Source of the DNA: Pseudoalteromonas shioyasakiensis
GTDB taxonomy: Bacteria; Pseudomonadota; Gammaproteobacteria; Enterobacterales; Alteromonadaceae
Reading direction: 5' to 3'
NCBI RefSeq assembly: GCF_001550135.1
Contig: NZ_LRUE01000023.1
Coordinates: 59,268-123,267, forward strand
Length of the DNA stretch: 64,000 nt
Of this stretch, positions 35,959 to 45,495 are shown one piece after another (within the stretch, counting starts at the first letter, position 1; each line of letters opens with the position of its first letter). The notes beneath the pieces were generated by a model that was not told the DNA's origin, did no database searches, and saw nothing but the letters and a program-made list of their open reading frames with translations. Made by a program: the position numbers and the translations under genes.

Positions 35959-36354
35959 TTACTCAGCGATTAAATGCGCTGTAAGGTCAGCCCTTTCTTG
36001 CTCATTAAGTTTTTGCGAACATTTATTGGCAAAGTCATAACGTACTAGTACAGTTTTACCAACGGCACAGCAGTTATCTTGCTGCCAAGCCTCTTGGCGC
36101 AGTACAAATGAACTAGAGCCGATGTGCTCAACACTGGTTTTCACTGTGACATCGTGACCATAAAACAACTCACCCACAAAGCTTACTTCAACCTTAGCAA
36201 TGATCAGTTTCCACTCATAAGGGTTTAAATCGGGCGTAAAAAACCTGAAAATAGGCGCTCGGGCGGCTTCAAACCATACAGGGAGTACGGTATTGTTGAT
36301 GTGCCCTAGCACATCTGTTTCGCTAAAGCGTGGTGTGATAGTTTCAGTAAACAT
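35959..36354 (-). CDS. 4-hydroxybenzoyl-CoA-type hotdog acyl-CoA thioesterase
   Basis: Likely hydrolyses an acyl-CoA or acyl-ACP thioester; substrate unknown. The hotdog-fold signature FSETDVLGHINNTVLPVWFEAAR holds the catalytic Asp and the HINN loop near the N terminus. I start at ATG 36354 (132 residues) because AGGG lies upstream and the family starts here; the longer open frame upstream would run into the divergent gene at 36391. Divergent from that oxygenase gene, with only 36 bp between the starts. Confidence 0.85.
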   Translation of the reverse strand: MFTETITPRFSETDVLGHINNTVLPVWFEAARAPIFRFFTPDLNPYEWKLIIAKVEVSFVGELFYGHDVTVKTSVEHIGSSSFVLRQEAWQQDNCCAVGKTVLVRYDFANKCSQKLNEQERADLTAHLIAE

Positions 36355-36390
36355 AGTAACCCTATAAAAAATATAAACTAAAGGTAGCTC

Positions 36391-37095
36391 ATGACGGACT
36401 TTATTCGCGTATACGAAAACGCCCTCAGCAAAGAATTTTGCGACAACTTTATCACGGTATTTGAACAAAGCCCGCATTTAAAACAAGGCATTACCTCAGG
36501 CGGAGTAGATTTAGCGAAAAAAGACAGCCGCGATTTATACCTTAATAACCACCCCGAATACGCTGAGCAACTAAAGCATATTCAACAAACGACTGCGGGT
36601 TACGTCTTCAAATACCTTGAAGAGCATATTTTTATGATGATTGGTGCCTTTGGTTTAAAGGTTTACCATCCGCAAACGGGCAAACCTGTTGACTTAACAC
36701 AGGATAACTTTGAAGAAGTCGGCAAACCACAATTGCCATTACTCGTGCAGCAAATTTTCCGCATGGGTCCAATTCAAGCACAGAAATACGATATCAATAA
36801 AGGTGGTTACCCTTATTGGCATAGCGAGGTATATCCGCAAGCAGGCCACAACGAGGCACTGCACCGCGTGCTGTTATTTATGTTTTATTTAAATGATGTA
36901 GAAGAAGGTGGCGAAACAGAGTTTTACTATCAACAACGAAAAATATCGCCTAAACAGGGTTCTATGGTCGTAGCACCGGGCTATTTTACCCACACGCACC
37001 GTGGTAATAAGCCAATTTCAAATGATAAGTATATTTTAACCTCGTGGGTCTTATTCAACCGCGCGGAACAAATTTATGGCCAACCACAATCCTAG
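36391..37095 (+). CDS. 2-oxoglutarate/Fe(II) oxygenase, prolyl-4-hydroxylase-like
   Basis: Non-heme iron oxygenase of the P4H-like superfamily. The iron ligands appear as HSE (His144, Glu146, an H-x-E variant of H-x-D) and a distal His in FTHTHRGNK (His201 or 203), with FMFYLNDVEEGGETEF between, the usual core strand. The substrate may be a protein prolyl residue or a small molecule. 234 residues, cytoplasmic. Ends near a convergent hairpin (37103-37124). Confidence 0.82.
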   Translation: MTDFIRVYENALSKEFCDNFITVFEQSPHLKQGITSGGVDLAKKDSRDLYLNNHPEYAEQLKHIQQTTAGYVFKYLEEHIFMMIGAFGLKVYHPQTGKPVDLTQDNFEEVGKPQLPLLVQQIFRMGPIQAQKYDINKGGYPYWHSEVYPQAGHNEALHRVLLFMFYLNDVEEGGETEFYYQQRKISPKQGSMVVAPGYFTHTHRGNKPISNDKYILTSWVLFNRAEQIYGQPQS

Positions 37096-37102
37096 CGGTA
37101 AT

Positions 37103-37124
37103 AAGCAGCCCACTCGGGCTGCTT
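37103..37124. terminator. Hairpin between convergent genes
   Basis: AAGCAGCCC/GGGCTGCTT, 9 bp with a 4-nt loop, followed by only short T stretches in either direction. Probably a weak bidirectional terminator for the oxygenase and aminotransferase genes. Confidence 0.5.
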
Positions 37125-37146
37125 ATAGCTTAATTAAAGCTCAGCT

Positions 37147-38385
37147 TTAATCTGCTAGTAATTGATCAAATAAATCAAAAACCTTATCAAGCTCTTCAAT
37201 TGTGTTGTAATGCATACAACCAATGCGTACTACGCCGCCTGATTCTAATACACCTAGCTGCTTACATAAGCCTTGGGCGTAGAAGTTACCATCCCACACA
37301 CAAATATGTTGCTTACCTAAAAATTCAGACACAACACGTGGCTCGATGCCTTCAAAAGTTAAAGCAAAAGTCGGTGTGCGATAAGCTATACGCTCTAGAT
37401 CATCAATACCAAATAACTTGATGCGTGGGTAATCTGCTAAACGAGATAAAAAGTGCTTACTTAATGTCATTTCGTGCTGTTTAGTCATAGCAAATGCAGC
37501 CGCGAGTTTTTCTCGGCGTGAATGACTATCATCTAGCTCACTAATTGCAGCAATGTAATCAACAGCAGCAATTAATCCAGCTAGCGCTTCAAAGCTTTGT
37601 GTACCCGTTTCCCAGCGACCTGGCGCAACATCTTTTGCAGGTTCAACTTTATATGGTGTGAAACCTTCAAGGTGCTCACGTTTACCATAGACGATACCAA
37701 GATGAGGACCAAAGAACTTATATGCAGAGCAGGCTAAGAAGTCACAATCAAGTGCTTGTACATCTACAAGTTCATGAGGTGCGTAATGTACGGCATCAAC
37801 ATAAACTAGCGCACCAACAGCATGTGCAAGCTCAACGATGCGTTTAATGTCATTAATTGAACCTGTGGTGTTTGATGCATACGTCACTGCAACAAGCTTT
37901 GTTTTGCTAGATAAAAGGCTTTCAAAGTGTGCCATATCTAGGCTGCAATCAGCTTCGTTGATAAGGGTAGTTTTTACTGTCGCGCCTTTATCTTCAGCAG
38001 CTTGCTGCCAAGATGATACGTTTGAGAAGTGATCGGCATTGGTGACGATAATTTCATCATCAGCAGTCCAATCACGCGAGATGGCACGGCTAAAGCTAAA
38101 CGTTAAGCTTGTCATGTTTGCACCAAACACGATTTGCTCTTTAGATGGCGCATTTAATAAATCGGCTGCAGCTTGGCGCGCATTTGCCATTAACTCTACC
38201 GTTTTATCACTTGAGAAAAATGCGCCGCCTAAGTTTGAGTTGAAGTAACCCAAATATGCACTCATAGCGCTTAGCACTGACTGTGGTACTTGCGAGCCAC
38301 CCGGACCATCAAGGAAAATCGGTGACTGACCTGCAACTTGTTGCATAAGTGCAGGGAACTGGCGACGTAATTGCGTTAAGTTCAT
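37147..38385 (-). CDS. Class V aminotransferase, cysteine-desulfurase-like (VC1184 type)
   Basis: PLP enzyme of fold type I. The PLP lysine is in SAYKFFGPHLGIVYGKRE and the cofactor Asp in YVDAVHYAPHE. It resembles the VC1184 subfamily, annotated as cysteine-desulfurase-like. The catalytic cysteine loop of true SufS/IscS enzymes is not seen; the matching part reads HICVWDGNFYAQGL. So desulfuration is doubtful, and racemase, lyase or transaminase activity is possible. 412 residues. It starts 9 bp after the stop of the preceding dioxygenase gene, so the two are one operon. Confidence 0.83.
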   Translation of the reverse strand: MNLTQLRRQFPALMQQVAGQSPIFLDGPGGSQVPQSVLSAMSAYLGYFNSNLGGAFFSSDKTVELMANARQAAADLLNAPSKEQIVFGANMTSLTFSFSRAISRDWTADDEIIVTNADHFSNVSSWQQAAEDKGATVKTTLINEADCSLDMAHFESLLSSKTKLVAVTYASNTTGSINDIKRIVELAHAVGALVYVDAVHYAPHELVDVQALDCDFLACSAYKFFGPHLGIVYGKREHLEGFTPYKVEPAKDVAPGRWETGTQSFEALAGLIAAVDYIAAISELDDSHSRREKLAAAFAMTKQHEMTLSKHFLSRLADYPRIKLFGIDDLERIAYRTPTFALTFEGIEPRVVSEFLGKQHICVWDGNFYAQGLCKQLGVLESGGVVRIGCMHYNTIEELDKVFDLFDQLLAD

Positions 38386-38394
38386 GATTTACCC

Positions 38395-39027
38395 TTACGC
38401 AGTTAGTACGAAGCAATCAAGGTAACCTTCTTTGCTTGCATCTAATTTATTCATTGGTGTAGCGTTGTGCCATACTTCACGGTCATTAATCAGTGCGAAC
38501 ATGCCGTCTTTAATTTCCATTTTGAAACATGGCTCAGCTTGTTGGTGTTCATAAACAAGCAGCTCACCACCCTCTAGATTTTCGTGTGATACACCACATA
38601 CGCATACGTGATCAAAACCATCTTGGTGAACACCTTCTGGCGCAGCGGGTGTGTCACTGTCGATCGCAAGCATTCTGAATTGGTGAATTTCAATAACGCG
38701 ATCATCGCTGATACCCGTCATATCGCGGAACTGATTCACGATTTGCTTCATACCATCAGTCGCTAATAAGCTATCTTCTAGATTTTCATAGGTACGCTCA
38801 ACATTACCTTGGAAGGTATTGATTGAGTCATCTTGCACGAATGCTTTTGTTGGTTGTAGTTTTAATTCACCATCAACAACTTTGATTACTGAATAACGAC
38901 GCTTACGAAATTCACCATCTGCGTATGGGTTAGCAGGTAGGTTAGCAAAAGAAGGCTTAACTGCGTCAATGTGCGCTTGGCTTACAAAACGAAGTTGTAG
39001 AAGGTTCTGGTTGTTTAATGTAGTCAT
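38395..39027 (-). CDS. 2-oxoglutarate/Fe(II) dioxygenase, free-amino-acid hydroxylase type
   Basis: Resembles the family that includes the L-isoleucine dioxygenase of Bacillus (PF10014). The iron triad is visible: His134-x-Asp136 in HQDGFDHV and His187 in REVWHNATP; LEGGELLVYE lies between. 210 residues, cytoplasmic. The family hydroxylates free amino acids, but the substrate here is unknown. First gene of a pair with the PLP enzyme just downstream, which suggests that the hydroxylated (or precursor) amino acid is processed by that enzyme. Confidence 0.82.
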   Translation of the reverse strand: MTTLNNQNLLQLRFVSQAHIDAVKPSFANLPANPYADGEFRKRRYSVIKVVDGELKLQPTKAFVQDDSINTFQGNVERTYENLEDSLLATDGMKQIVNQFRDMTGISDDRVIEIHQFRMLAIDSDTPAAPEGVHQDGFDHVCVCGVSHENLEGGELLVYEHQQAEPCFKMEIKDGMFALINDREVWHNATPMNKLDASKEGYLDCFVLTA

Positions 39028-39176
39028 TTCGATCTCGCCTTAATACGTTGAGAATATTGGCGAGGATTTTAATCCAATTAGCTGGGAATATTTGCGTTTT
39101 TATGTAAACCAGCAAGATATATTGGATAATTTTAAGATCGTTATAGACATTTTTTAGAATATTTAATCTAAAAAAT

Positions 39177-39203
39177 AAAAACAGCCACAAATGTGGCTGT
39201 TTT
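39177..39203 (-). terminator. Rho-independent terminator of the envelope cluster
   Basis: Stem AAAACAGCCAC/GTGGCTGTTTT (11 bp) with a 4-nt loop, 23 bp after the stop of the giant lipoprotein gene on the reverse strand. Confidence 0.9.
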
Positions 39204-39226
39204 AGGTTGCACAATTTACGACAAGT

Positions 39227-42200
39227 TTAATTGCTCATAGAAAGGGAAACTTGATCTTGTGACTGACAACTATTGCCTGCTAAATACTTACAGAAAACGA
39301 GTTCGGTGCGATTGTTACTGATAAGCTCAAGCAGCGTGTCTTGGCCATTTTCAATAAATGACAATTTACCATCAACCAATTGAACCCCCGTGATACTTTG
39401 ATCTCCAATCGTCAGTGAGTATTCATAAGACTGACTATCTTCATTATAATCCTGCTCACTTAATGACCATGTTGTGCCATCGCTCTCATATAAAGTGAAG
39501 CTATATAAGTCGTAGTCGTAGAATTTATCAACTGCTGTTGAACTAGCATAATCATGTACATATAGATGTGCAGATGATTTTTCTAGCATCCCAGTACCAT
39601 TATCATCAAACGCCACAGTACGCTCGACAAAATAACGGGCTTCATCAATAGCAATTAGCTTGTAAACAAACTCACCATAAAGGAAACATGTATCCAAGCT
39701 AGTATCACAGAAATCAGTTGTTTCCCAACTTCCTGAGCTAGTATCTACATAAAGCCTTCTAATATAGCGGTTATTAATAAAGCTTCCTTGATATGAACTT
39801 GTTCCAAAGGTAAAGAAGATTTCACCATCGTCATAAATTTGGATTTCAGCCCAATGCGAATCAATATCATGACCCTCTCTAAATTGATGACGACCAGAAA
39901 AATTACTTGCATTAATGGCTACTTCATTACGTTTAACAAACATGCCTGCATCAACATAGTCCCCCTCGTTATCATTACCCTTATCTAAAAATTGGTAACC
40001 AACGTTGATGTTTTTAGTAAAATAGAGTGTATCTGTTGAATTATCACTGCTGTGATTAAGTACTAAATTGCTATCAATGATCTGCCAACTAAACGTATCT
40101 TGCTCATCACTCAAAATATCTATGTAAGAGCCTGTTCCATCAGCATTGATCTGCATATTTAATAGCACTCCTCCTTGTTCAGCGCTTACAGCCCATTGCC
40201 CTACGACATCATCACTAACAACGGCAATTTCATCGCCATCAGAAAATGCATAAACATTGGAACTTTCAGTGCTGGTATTCACTAAAACGTCATTCTCATA
40301 ATAGCTATATTCAACTGTTAGCCAATGCCAATTAAGCCCTTTTTCTGCCATTGGCATTAATTCAGCGTAACTAATCTCCGTGCGATACTGAACCTCAGTC
40401 ATGCCATCAGGGAAAGAGGTATATTCTTCCACGACAATACTATCGATAGGTGATAACTCAATGTGATCATCAACTTCATACCAGTTGATATTTGAACTAC
40501 CGTTGAGAGTTACAGCGCCAGTGTTATCCGCATTTAGTAATAAGCCCAAGGCTGGTGCATTATATAAATCACTATTATTTAGAATATACTCGCCAGCGGC
40601 TAATAATGCAGGTTTAAATGTTGCTGTAATTTCGCAATCAGCACCTGTGGTATAGACAAGGTAATAATCTCCTTCAATATATCCTTCGCATCCTGTAATT
40701 TCGTCAACAACATACCCTTCATCTGGGCTAATTACGAAAGACGCGTATTGGTACCAATACGAAGTTTGACTGCTAGGTGAGAGACTACCATTCTGAGATG
40801 GGTTTACTGTTAACGTTACTTTAGGGCGCTTAGGTAAGTAGCTAATCTGCGTATCAGCTGAACAACTGCTTCCTTGCTGATATCGGCAAATAGTAACAGC
40901 ATTTTCATCCGCAGAAACCAGCTCAACAAACCACGTATTGCCATCAACTTGATAGCTTAATACGCCATCATTGAACGTTGCTATATGCTCAACACCATCA
41001 AAACGGACAACATACCCTACTTCGCCTAAATCATTGTATTGAATGTAAATAGCATCTGTAGAGCTATCATCTTTGTAAAGAGAAATCGCACCATCTAATA
41101 GCTCTTCAGTAAAAGCTGAGTATGACAAGTCTTTACTATATTCATAAATGAATACCGATTTAACTTCATCATATGCCTCACCAGCCATAGTGTAATAAGT
41201 TAGCGTTCTAATTATGTAGTAGGTGCTACCAACGATATTAATGAATTCATGTTGCATTTCACTTTCAAGGTAACAGTCATCAGCAAAGCCATCACAACTT
41301 GAAACAAGACCATATGTTTCTGAATAAAAACGTTTTCTAGAGAAGTTGCCATCTTCAATATGACCTTGGAAACTTGAATTACCTAAACCAATAGCGACAC
41401 TACCATCAGGATAAATATTCAAATCATAAGATTGAGACGTACCAACAAAACCATGCCAACGACCAATAATATCCTCATCGGTTGTTGTCACATTCGCTTT
41501 TTTAACCATTAAGCCTGTTAATGTATTACTTGGCTCATCAAAACTAGTGTCTAATGCAACCACTTGGTAGCCCGCAGAGAGAGCTTTTGTAAACCAGAAC
41601 TCAATTAACCCAGTTTCACCGTTTTCATCATAACTAATAGATAACTTAGTATCATTGAGCTCCCAACTAAATACCTCAGTACTCTCACCCGTTACATCCC
41701 CTGTACCATCGGCATAAAAGCGCAAAGTTTCAGGTTCATCATCAGATGACGCAGAATCATAATCATTGTCTCTTAGGTCTAAAACCCATGTGTTTTCGGT
41801 TAACTCTGTAGTATTTAGTGCTATTGTTTTAGCTTTATCAATCAGGTTAGTTGTATAGGTTCGAGTAATTGAAGGTTCCACAACGGGTTCACTACCATTT
41901 TGGTAGTCCAATGTTCTTTGTGTGGTTTGAGTCACTTCAATCGTTCTGAAAACCTCATTTTCTGCTAAAACTTGAAAACTAATATCTGTTAATTTTGTTT
42001 GCCCAATATAAGATTCATTGCCATCGTTATATTCATCAGTGTAAGTCACTACACTATTTGCTAGTGCTAAGGTATACACCCCTGATTCTTTACTCATTGT
42101 CAGTGTTGAGCTTGTATTTGCATTAAGTTCACCCGTACCGTCACTTGCCAGAACAAGGTGATATGCATCATTGTTATAATAACGAGGTGAGTTAACTATA

Positions 42201-43231
42201 AAATCACCGACAATAGGCTCATCGCTATCAGAAACTAAGTTTTCATCTTTTTTAATTTCTTCTTTCGTCTCTTCAATGAGATCTGGATCTTTCTCATTTA
42301 CTTCATCTTCAAAATTCTTAGCGATATCTTCGTCACTGACAAGATCGAGTGTGCTCTCGACGCCTTCAGGGAGAACATAATCTGCATTATCCACGATGAT
42401 TTTGATGAGAGTTGCCAATAAGATCTTTTCGTCAGCATCAACATTTAGCAGTGCTGCGTTTAGCTCTTCGACTGATTGAGGTTCTTCATTATTACGTGTT
42501 AAAAGCGCATATTCTGCGGTCGTTACATTCGTGATGTTGACGCCAAAGTTGTCTTCACTATCAAGCGTATTATCCTCACCAGCCTGTTCCAATAACGCTT
42601 GAATTGAGCTTAGCTGTGAAACAAAAACAACCCCAGGGTTGGTGCTATCAAGACCTTTTGCTTTAACCAGCACAAGCTTATCACTTGCAGATTCGTCCAC
42701 AACAAGCTCTATCGTATAGCGACCGGTTTGATCTGCATTGACCGAAAAGACGTCACTACCAACATTAATCTCTAACTCTGCATTAGCAATTGGCTGATCC
42801 GTTACTATCCCGGTAATTGTCACTGTTGAAACATTTCGTTTAAATATAACGCTATGCTTTGCTGAAGCTGTTGCCCCGTCGTTATCGGTTACAGTGACAG
42901 TGAAATTAACCGTTGTATCAGCGTCTATATCAGGTGTTTGAAAAGTAGCTTCAGCACTCGTTAATCCATCACTTTGTACAAAGTCAAAACTAGCATCAGA
43001 TGTCCAACTGTAAGAGGCAATGCTACCGTCACTATCTGTGGCAGCGGCACTTAATTTAAAAGAAGTCTGCTCTGCACCTTCTGATTCGGCACTAATAGTA
43101 ACTGTTGGACTTTGATTAACGGGGTCTACAGGATCTGGTTTAGTTTCAGAGTCACTACCTCCACCTCCCCCACACCCAACTAAAAATAAGGTACCAATAA
43201 CTGCAGCCAACAGCCGCTTATGAATTAACAT
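39227..43231 (-). CDS. Giant outer-membrane lipoprotein with Ig-like domain and internal duplication
   Basis: Unknown function. Start at ATG 43231 (1334 residues) with GGAG upstream; a longer open frame would hide the signal. Lipobox LVGC (Cys20) is followed by a Gly run. Residues about 40-130 form a PKD-like domain, then a carboxypeptidase-regulatory-like module to ~190. From ~340 to ~800 and again from ~878 to 1334 lies the same ~455-residue unit: matching blocks include DGTG, FSW, FTK with GYQ, GLMVKK or GMFVKR, NSSFQG or TSSYQG, and a final Cys-containing segment. An InlB-B-repeat-like module (TVNPSQNGSLSPSS, then ITATFKP) joins the copies. Probably surface-exposed, perhaps adhesive. Last gene of a three-gene cluster. 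Confidence 0.85.
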   Translation of the reverse strand: MLIHKRLLAAVIGTLFLVGCGGGGGSDSETKPDPVDPVNQSPTVTISAESEGAEQTSFKLSAAATDSDGSIASYSWTSDASFDFVQSDGLTSAEATFQTPDIDADTTVNFTVTVTDNDGATASAKHSVIFKRNVSTVTITGIVTDQPIANAELEINVGSDVFSVNADQTGRYTIELVVDESASDKLVLVKAKGLDSTNPGVVFVSQLSSIQALLEQAGEDNTLDSEDNFGVNITNVTTAEYALLTRNNEEPQSVEELNAALLNVDADEKILLATLIKIIVDNADYVLPEGVESTLDLVSDEDIAKNFEDEVNEKDPDLIEETKEEIKKDENLVSDSDEPIVGDFIVNSPRYYNNDAYHLVLASDGTGELNANTSSTLTMSKESGVYTLALANSVVTYTDEYNDGNESYIGQTKLTDISFQVLAENEVFRTIEVTQTTQRTLDYQNGSEPVVEPSITRTYTTNLIDKAKTIALNTTELTENTWVLDLRDNDYDSASSDDEPETLRFYADGTGDVTGESTEVFSWELNDTKLSISYDENGETGLIEFWFTKALSAGYQVVALDTSFDEPSNTLTGLMVKKANVTTTDEDIIGRWHGFVGTSQSYDLNIYPDGSVAIGLGNSSFQGHIEDGNFSRKRFYSETYGLVSSCDGFADDCYLESEMQHEFINIVGSTYYIIRTLTYYTMAGEAYDEVKSVFIYEYSKDLSYSAFTEELLDGAISLYKDDSSTDAIYIQYNDLGEVGYVVRFDGVEHIATFNDGVLSYQVDGNTWFVELVSADENAVTICRYQQGSSCSADTQISYLPKRPKVTLTVNPSQNGSLSPSSQTSYWYQYASFVISPDEGYVVDEITGCEGYIEGDYYLVYTTGADCEITATFKPALLAAGEYILNNSDLYNAPALGLLLNADNTGAVTLNGSSNINWYEVDDHIELSPIDSIVVEEYTSFPDGMTEVQYRTEISYAELMPMAEKGLNWHWLTVEYSYYENDVLVNTSTESSNVYAFSDGDEIAVVSDDVVGQWAVSAEQGGVLLNMQINADGTGSYIDILSDEQDTFSWQIIDSNLVLNHSSDNSTDTLYFTKNINVGYQFLDKGNDNEGDYVDAGMFVKRNEVAINASNFSGRHQFREGHDIDSHWAEIQIYDDGEIFFTFGTSSYQGSFINNRYIRRLYVDTSSGSWETTDFCDTSLDTCFLYGEFVYKLIAIDEARYFVERTVAFDDNGTGMLEKSSAHLYVHDYASSTAVDKFYDYDLYSFTLYESDGTTWSLSEQDYNEDSQSYEYSLTIGDQSITGVQLVDGKLSFIENGQDTLLELISNNRTELVFCKYLAGNSCQSQDQVSLSMSN

Positions 43232-43337
43232 ACATACTCCATTATATTCACTTATAGCAGGGAAATTCTTAGCCATATAAACGCTAAATCCCTTAACGTT
43301 GATAAAAAGCCACAGCGAACTGTGGCTCTTGGTTTAC

Positions 43338-44342
43338 TCAATTAATTGCTTTTCTTACTTGTTGAAGCTGTTCCTGAAAAGAGAGGCCTCTCAGATCACC
43401 CAAACCAGCAGCCATGGTCAATGCATAAATTTCACTTTCTAGACTCAGCATGTGCGCTTCAACAGTGTCTTTATCAATAGCCGATTTTTGGGCTAAGTAC
43501 TCAGCATAGAGACTATTAATACGATCGATTTGTAATGACAATAAAGCAGCTTGTTGTTTAATTTGCTCGTACTCACGATAGTTAGCTTTACTAAATGTTT
43601 CACCTTGCTCTAATTGTTTTCGAACGTCCTGATAAACTGTCGGAAATATATCGACTTTTTTTGAGTTAGCTAGCCCATAAATTTTTTCGATATACTGAGA
43701 GAAATAAAACTGTACAACGGCGTCTTTTTCTAAATCAATGAGTTGCTCTAATAGCTTAGGTACATACTCAGCAACTTGCTGCTCTTGCCCGTCAATGAGC
43801 ATCTCCTTTAATTGTTGATGTTGCTTATCGAGCTCTCGATAACGCTTTTCATAAGATGTTTCAGCATCCAATTGATCTAAAATGGCAAACTCATCTCTAA
43901 TTGGCTGTAAAACCGATGTGATCCTTTGCTTGGCAAGCTGCGCTTCAGTAACCAAGGAAATGACCTCCTGACTTTGAGACATGACTTCATCTGCAACCGT
44001 GTCAGATGAGAACAGTGACGCACTTTTTAAAGCATGTTCAGGAGCTAAACGCAGTTCATTAAACTCAGGCTCAAGCACCGCCCAAACTTTACGAGCCTTA
44101 GCTACACGCTCCTCATCAAATTGCGCTAAGTTCTCCGTATCTATTTGGTTATAAGCTGTAAGTGCTTCTTGGAAAACACTTTGGGCTTTTTCATAGGCTG
44201 CCTGTATTTGTTCGGGGGTCGCCTGTTCTTCTCCTGTAATACTACTCGCAAGAGAACCTAAATCTTGCTGAACAGAATCAATGGTTTTACACCCTGATAA
44301 AGAGAATAAAAGTAATGAGCTAATTATGGCGAACTTGTTCAT
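43338..44342 (-). CDS. Helical lipoprotein of unknown function
   Basis: Lipoprotein signal MNKFAIISSLLLFSLSGC (lipobox LSGC, Cys18). The 334-residue protein is almost wholly helical and rich in Gln, Glu and Leu, with heptad-like stretches that suggest coiled coils (KQHQQLKEMLIDGQEQQVAEYV and others). No known domain recognised. The chosen ATG overlaps the stop of the preceding barrel gene by one base (TAATG) with GGAG upstream, so the two are translationally coupled. It may be a periplasmic partner that links the barrel and the giant lipoprotein; this is inference from order. Confidence 0.8.
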   Translation of the reverse strand: MNKFAIISSLLLFSLSGCKTIDSVQQDLGSLASSITGEEQATPEQIQAAYEKAQSVFQEALTAYNQIDTENLAQFDEERVAKARKVWAVLEPEFNELRLAPEHALKSASLFSSDTVADEVMSQSQEVISLVTEAQLAKQRITSVLQPIRDEFAILDQLDAETSYEKRYRELDKQHQQLKEMLIDGQEQQVAEYVPKLLEQLIDLEKDAVVQFYFSQYIEKIYGLANSKKVDIFPTVYQDVRKQLEQGETFSKANYREYEQIKQQAALLSLQIDRINSLYAEYLAQKSAIDKDTVEAHMLSLESEIYALTMAAGLGDLRGLSFQEQLQQVRKAIN

Positions 44343-45283
44343 TAATAGCTCCACTGCAAACCAACTGCAAAAGACACATTACTATATTCGACTTCAGGTA
44401 CGCGCAGACGTTGACCATTTTCAAGATTCTTAGTCACTATATCGCGAGATTTGTATTGCGCATCAATACCGCCCATTAACGCAATATGTGACATTATTTG
44501 ATAACGTAGCCCGACTCGTCCTAACACACCCCAGCCATTAAAACTGTCGGTTAATGTAGTTGTTTCAAATTGAGTATTTTGAATTTCAGAGTACATGGGT
44601 GTACTCAATTCAGCTTCTGCATACCAGCTGTACTTATTAAAACTGTCTTTTAAACGACTATCGTAACGGGCACCTAAAGTAAGCAATATACCCATTTGAT
44701 CTTCTGACACAGAGACCACGGGGCGTAGCTGGGAGTTATAATCTTGTTGGTCGCCCACATTGTTCGCGTTATTCATACCCGGTAAGGTAAAACGAGCGGG
44801 GTTATCTGGATCATCTGAGATAGCAATCAGTGCCTCATCAAATGCAGCCGCACCTGGTTGCACAAAAGCAAAATTTGAGCGTGTAAAACTAGAAGTAAAA
44901 AACTTAGTGCCTAAAGTAAACTGTATGGCTTTTGAAAAATTATAAGCACCTTTAAAACCGATCTCATTCGCTTTTGTTTTAAATGCATTTTCTTGAATAT
45001 CGCCAAACTCTGCCAAATGCCAAGTTTCAGTTTCAATTTCAGTAGAAATTGTTGCAGCACTTTCAATATAGAATCCCCAATCATCATCAATCCCTGTGTA
45101 TGATATCTGTCGTATTGCGGGATTGGTCACATCAATTGACTGGCTCAACTTGCCAAACCCTGCTACATCATTAAGAGTTTCACTATAGCTAATCGTTTCA
45201 AAACCGAGTCGGACTTCACTAAAAGAGGGGTTAACAGCAAGAGCCGAACCACTGAGGGGGAGTAAAAGAAGAAGTGCTTTCAT
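44342..45283 (-). CDS. Predicted outer-membrane beta-barrel protein
   Basis: Signal peptide MKALLLLLPLSGSALA, then about 297 residues of alternating polar/apolar strands with aromatic belts (GVLGRVGLRYQI, GFYIESAATI) and a terminal strand ending in VGLQWSY. The pattern fits a 12- or 14-strand barrel. I do not recognise a family. First gene of the three-gene reverse-strand cluster. Confidence 0.75.
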   Translation of the reverse strand: MKALLLLLPLSGSALAVNPSFSEVRLGFETISYSETLNDVAGFGKLSQSIDVTNPAIRQISYTGIDDDWGFYIESAATISTEIETETWHLAEFGDIQENAFKTKANEIGFKGAYNFSKAIQFTLGTKFFTSSFTRSNFAFVQPGAAAFDEALIAISDDPDNPARFTLPGMNNANNVGDQQDYNSQLRPVVSVSEDQMGILLTLGARYDSRLKDSFNKYSWYAEAELSTPMYSEIQNTQFETTTLTDSFNGWGVLGRVGLRYQIMSHIALMGGIDAQYKSRDIVTKNLENGQRLRVPEVEYSNVSFAVGLQWSY

Positions 45284-45444
45284 TGTTCAATTCCTTGATT
45301 TGCAAAATCTATGCAGCCAAGAAATGATGCCCGCCTTCCTTGGTTACAACATTAAACACAAAGTTACAACTGTTAACTTTTAACAATAATCAGTGTAGAC
45401 AAATGTATTAATTTTACAAACCAAACTGAACAAAAACTTAATAA

Positions 45445-45469
45445 AAAAGCCCGCTAGGTGCGGGCTTTT
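45445..45469 (-). terminator. Rho-independent terminator of acnB
   Basis: AAAAGCCCGC/GCGGGCTTTT, 10 bp with a 5-nt loop, after the acnB stop on the reverse strand. It also insulates the envelope cluster downstream. Confidence 0.92.
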
Positions 45470-45495
45470 ATACTAGTAAATTTAATTATTACTAA

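Noticed and set aside
36355..36477. 41-residue N-terminal extension of the thioesterase
   Set aside because: It would overlap the divergent oxygenase gene and adds residues before the normal hotdog start.
37147..38385. True cysteine desulfurase SufS
   Set aside because: The catalytic cysteine loop is not found and no suf or isc genes are adjacent.
43232..43276. 15-residue extension of the giant lipoprotein
   Set aside because: It would mask the lipoprotein signal; the inner ATG has GGAG upstream.
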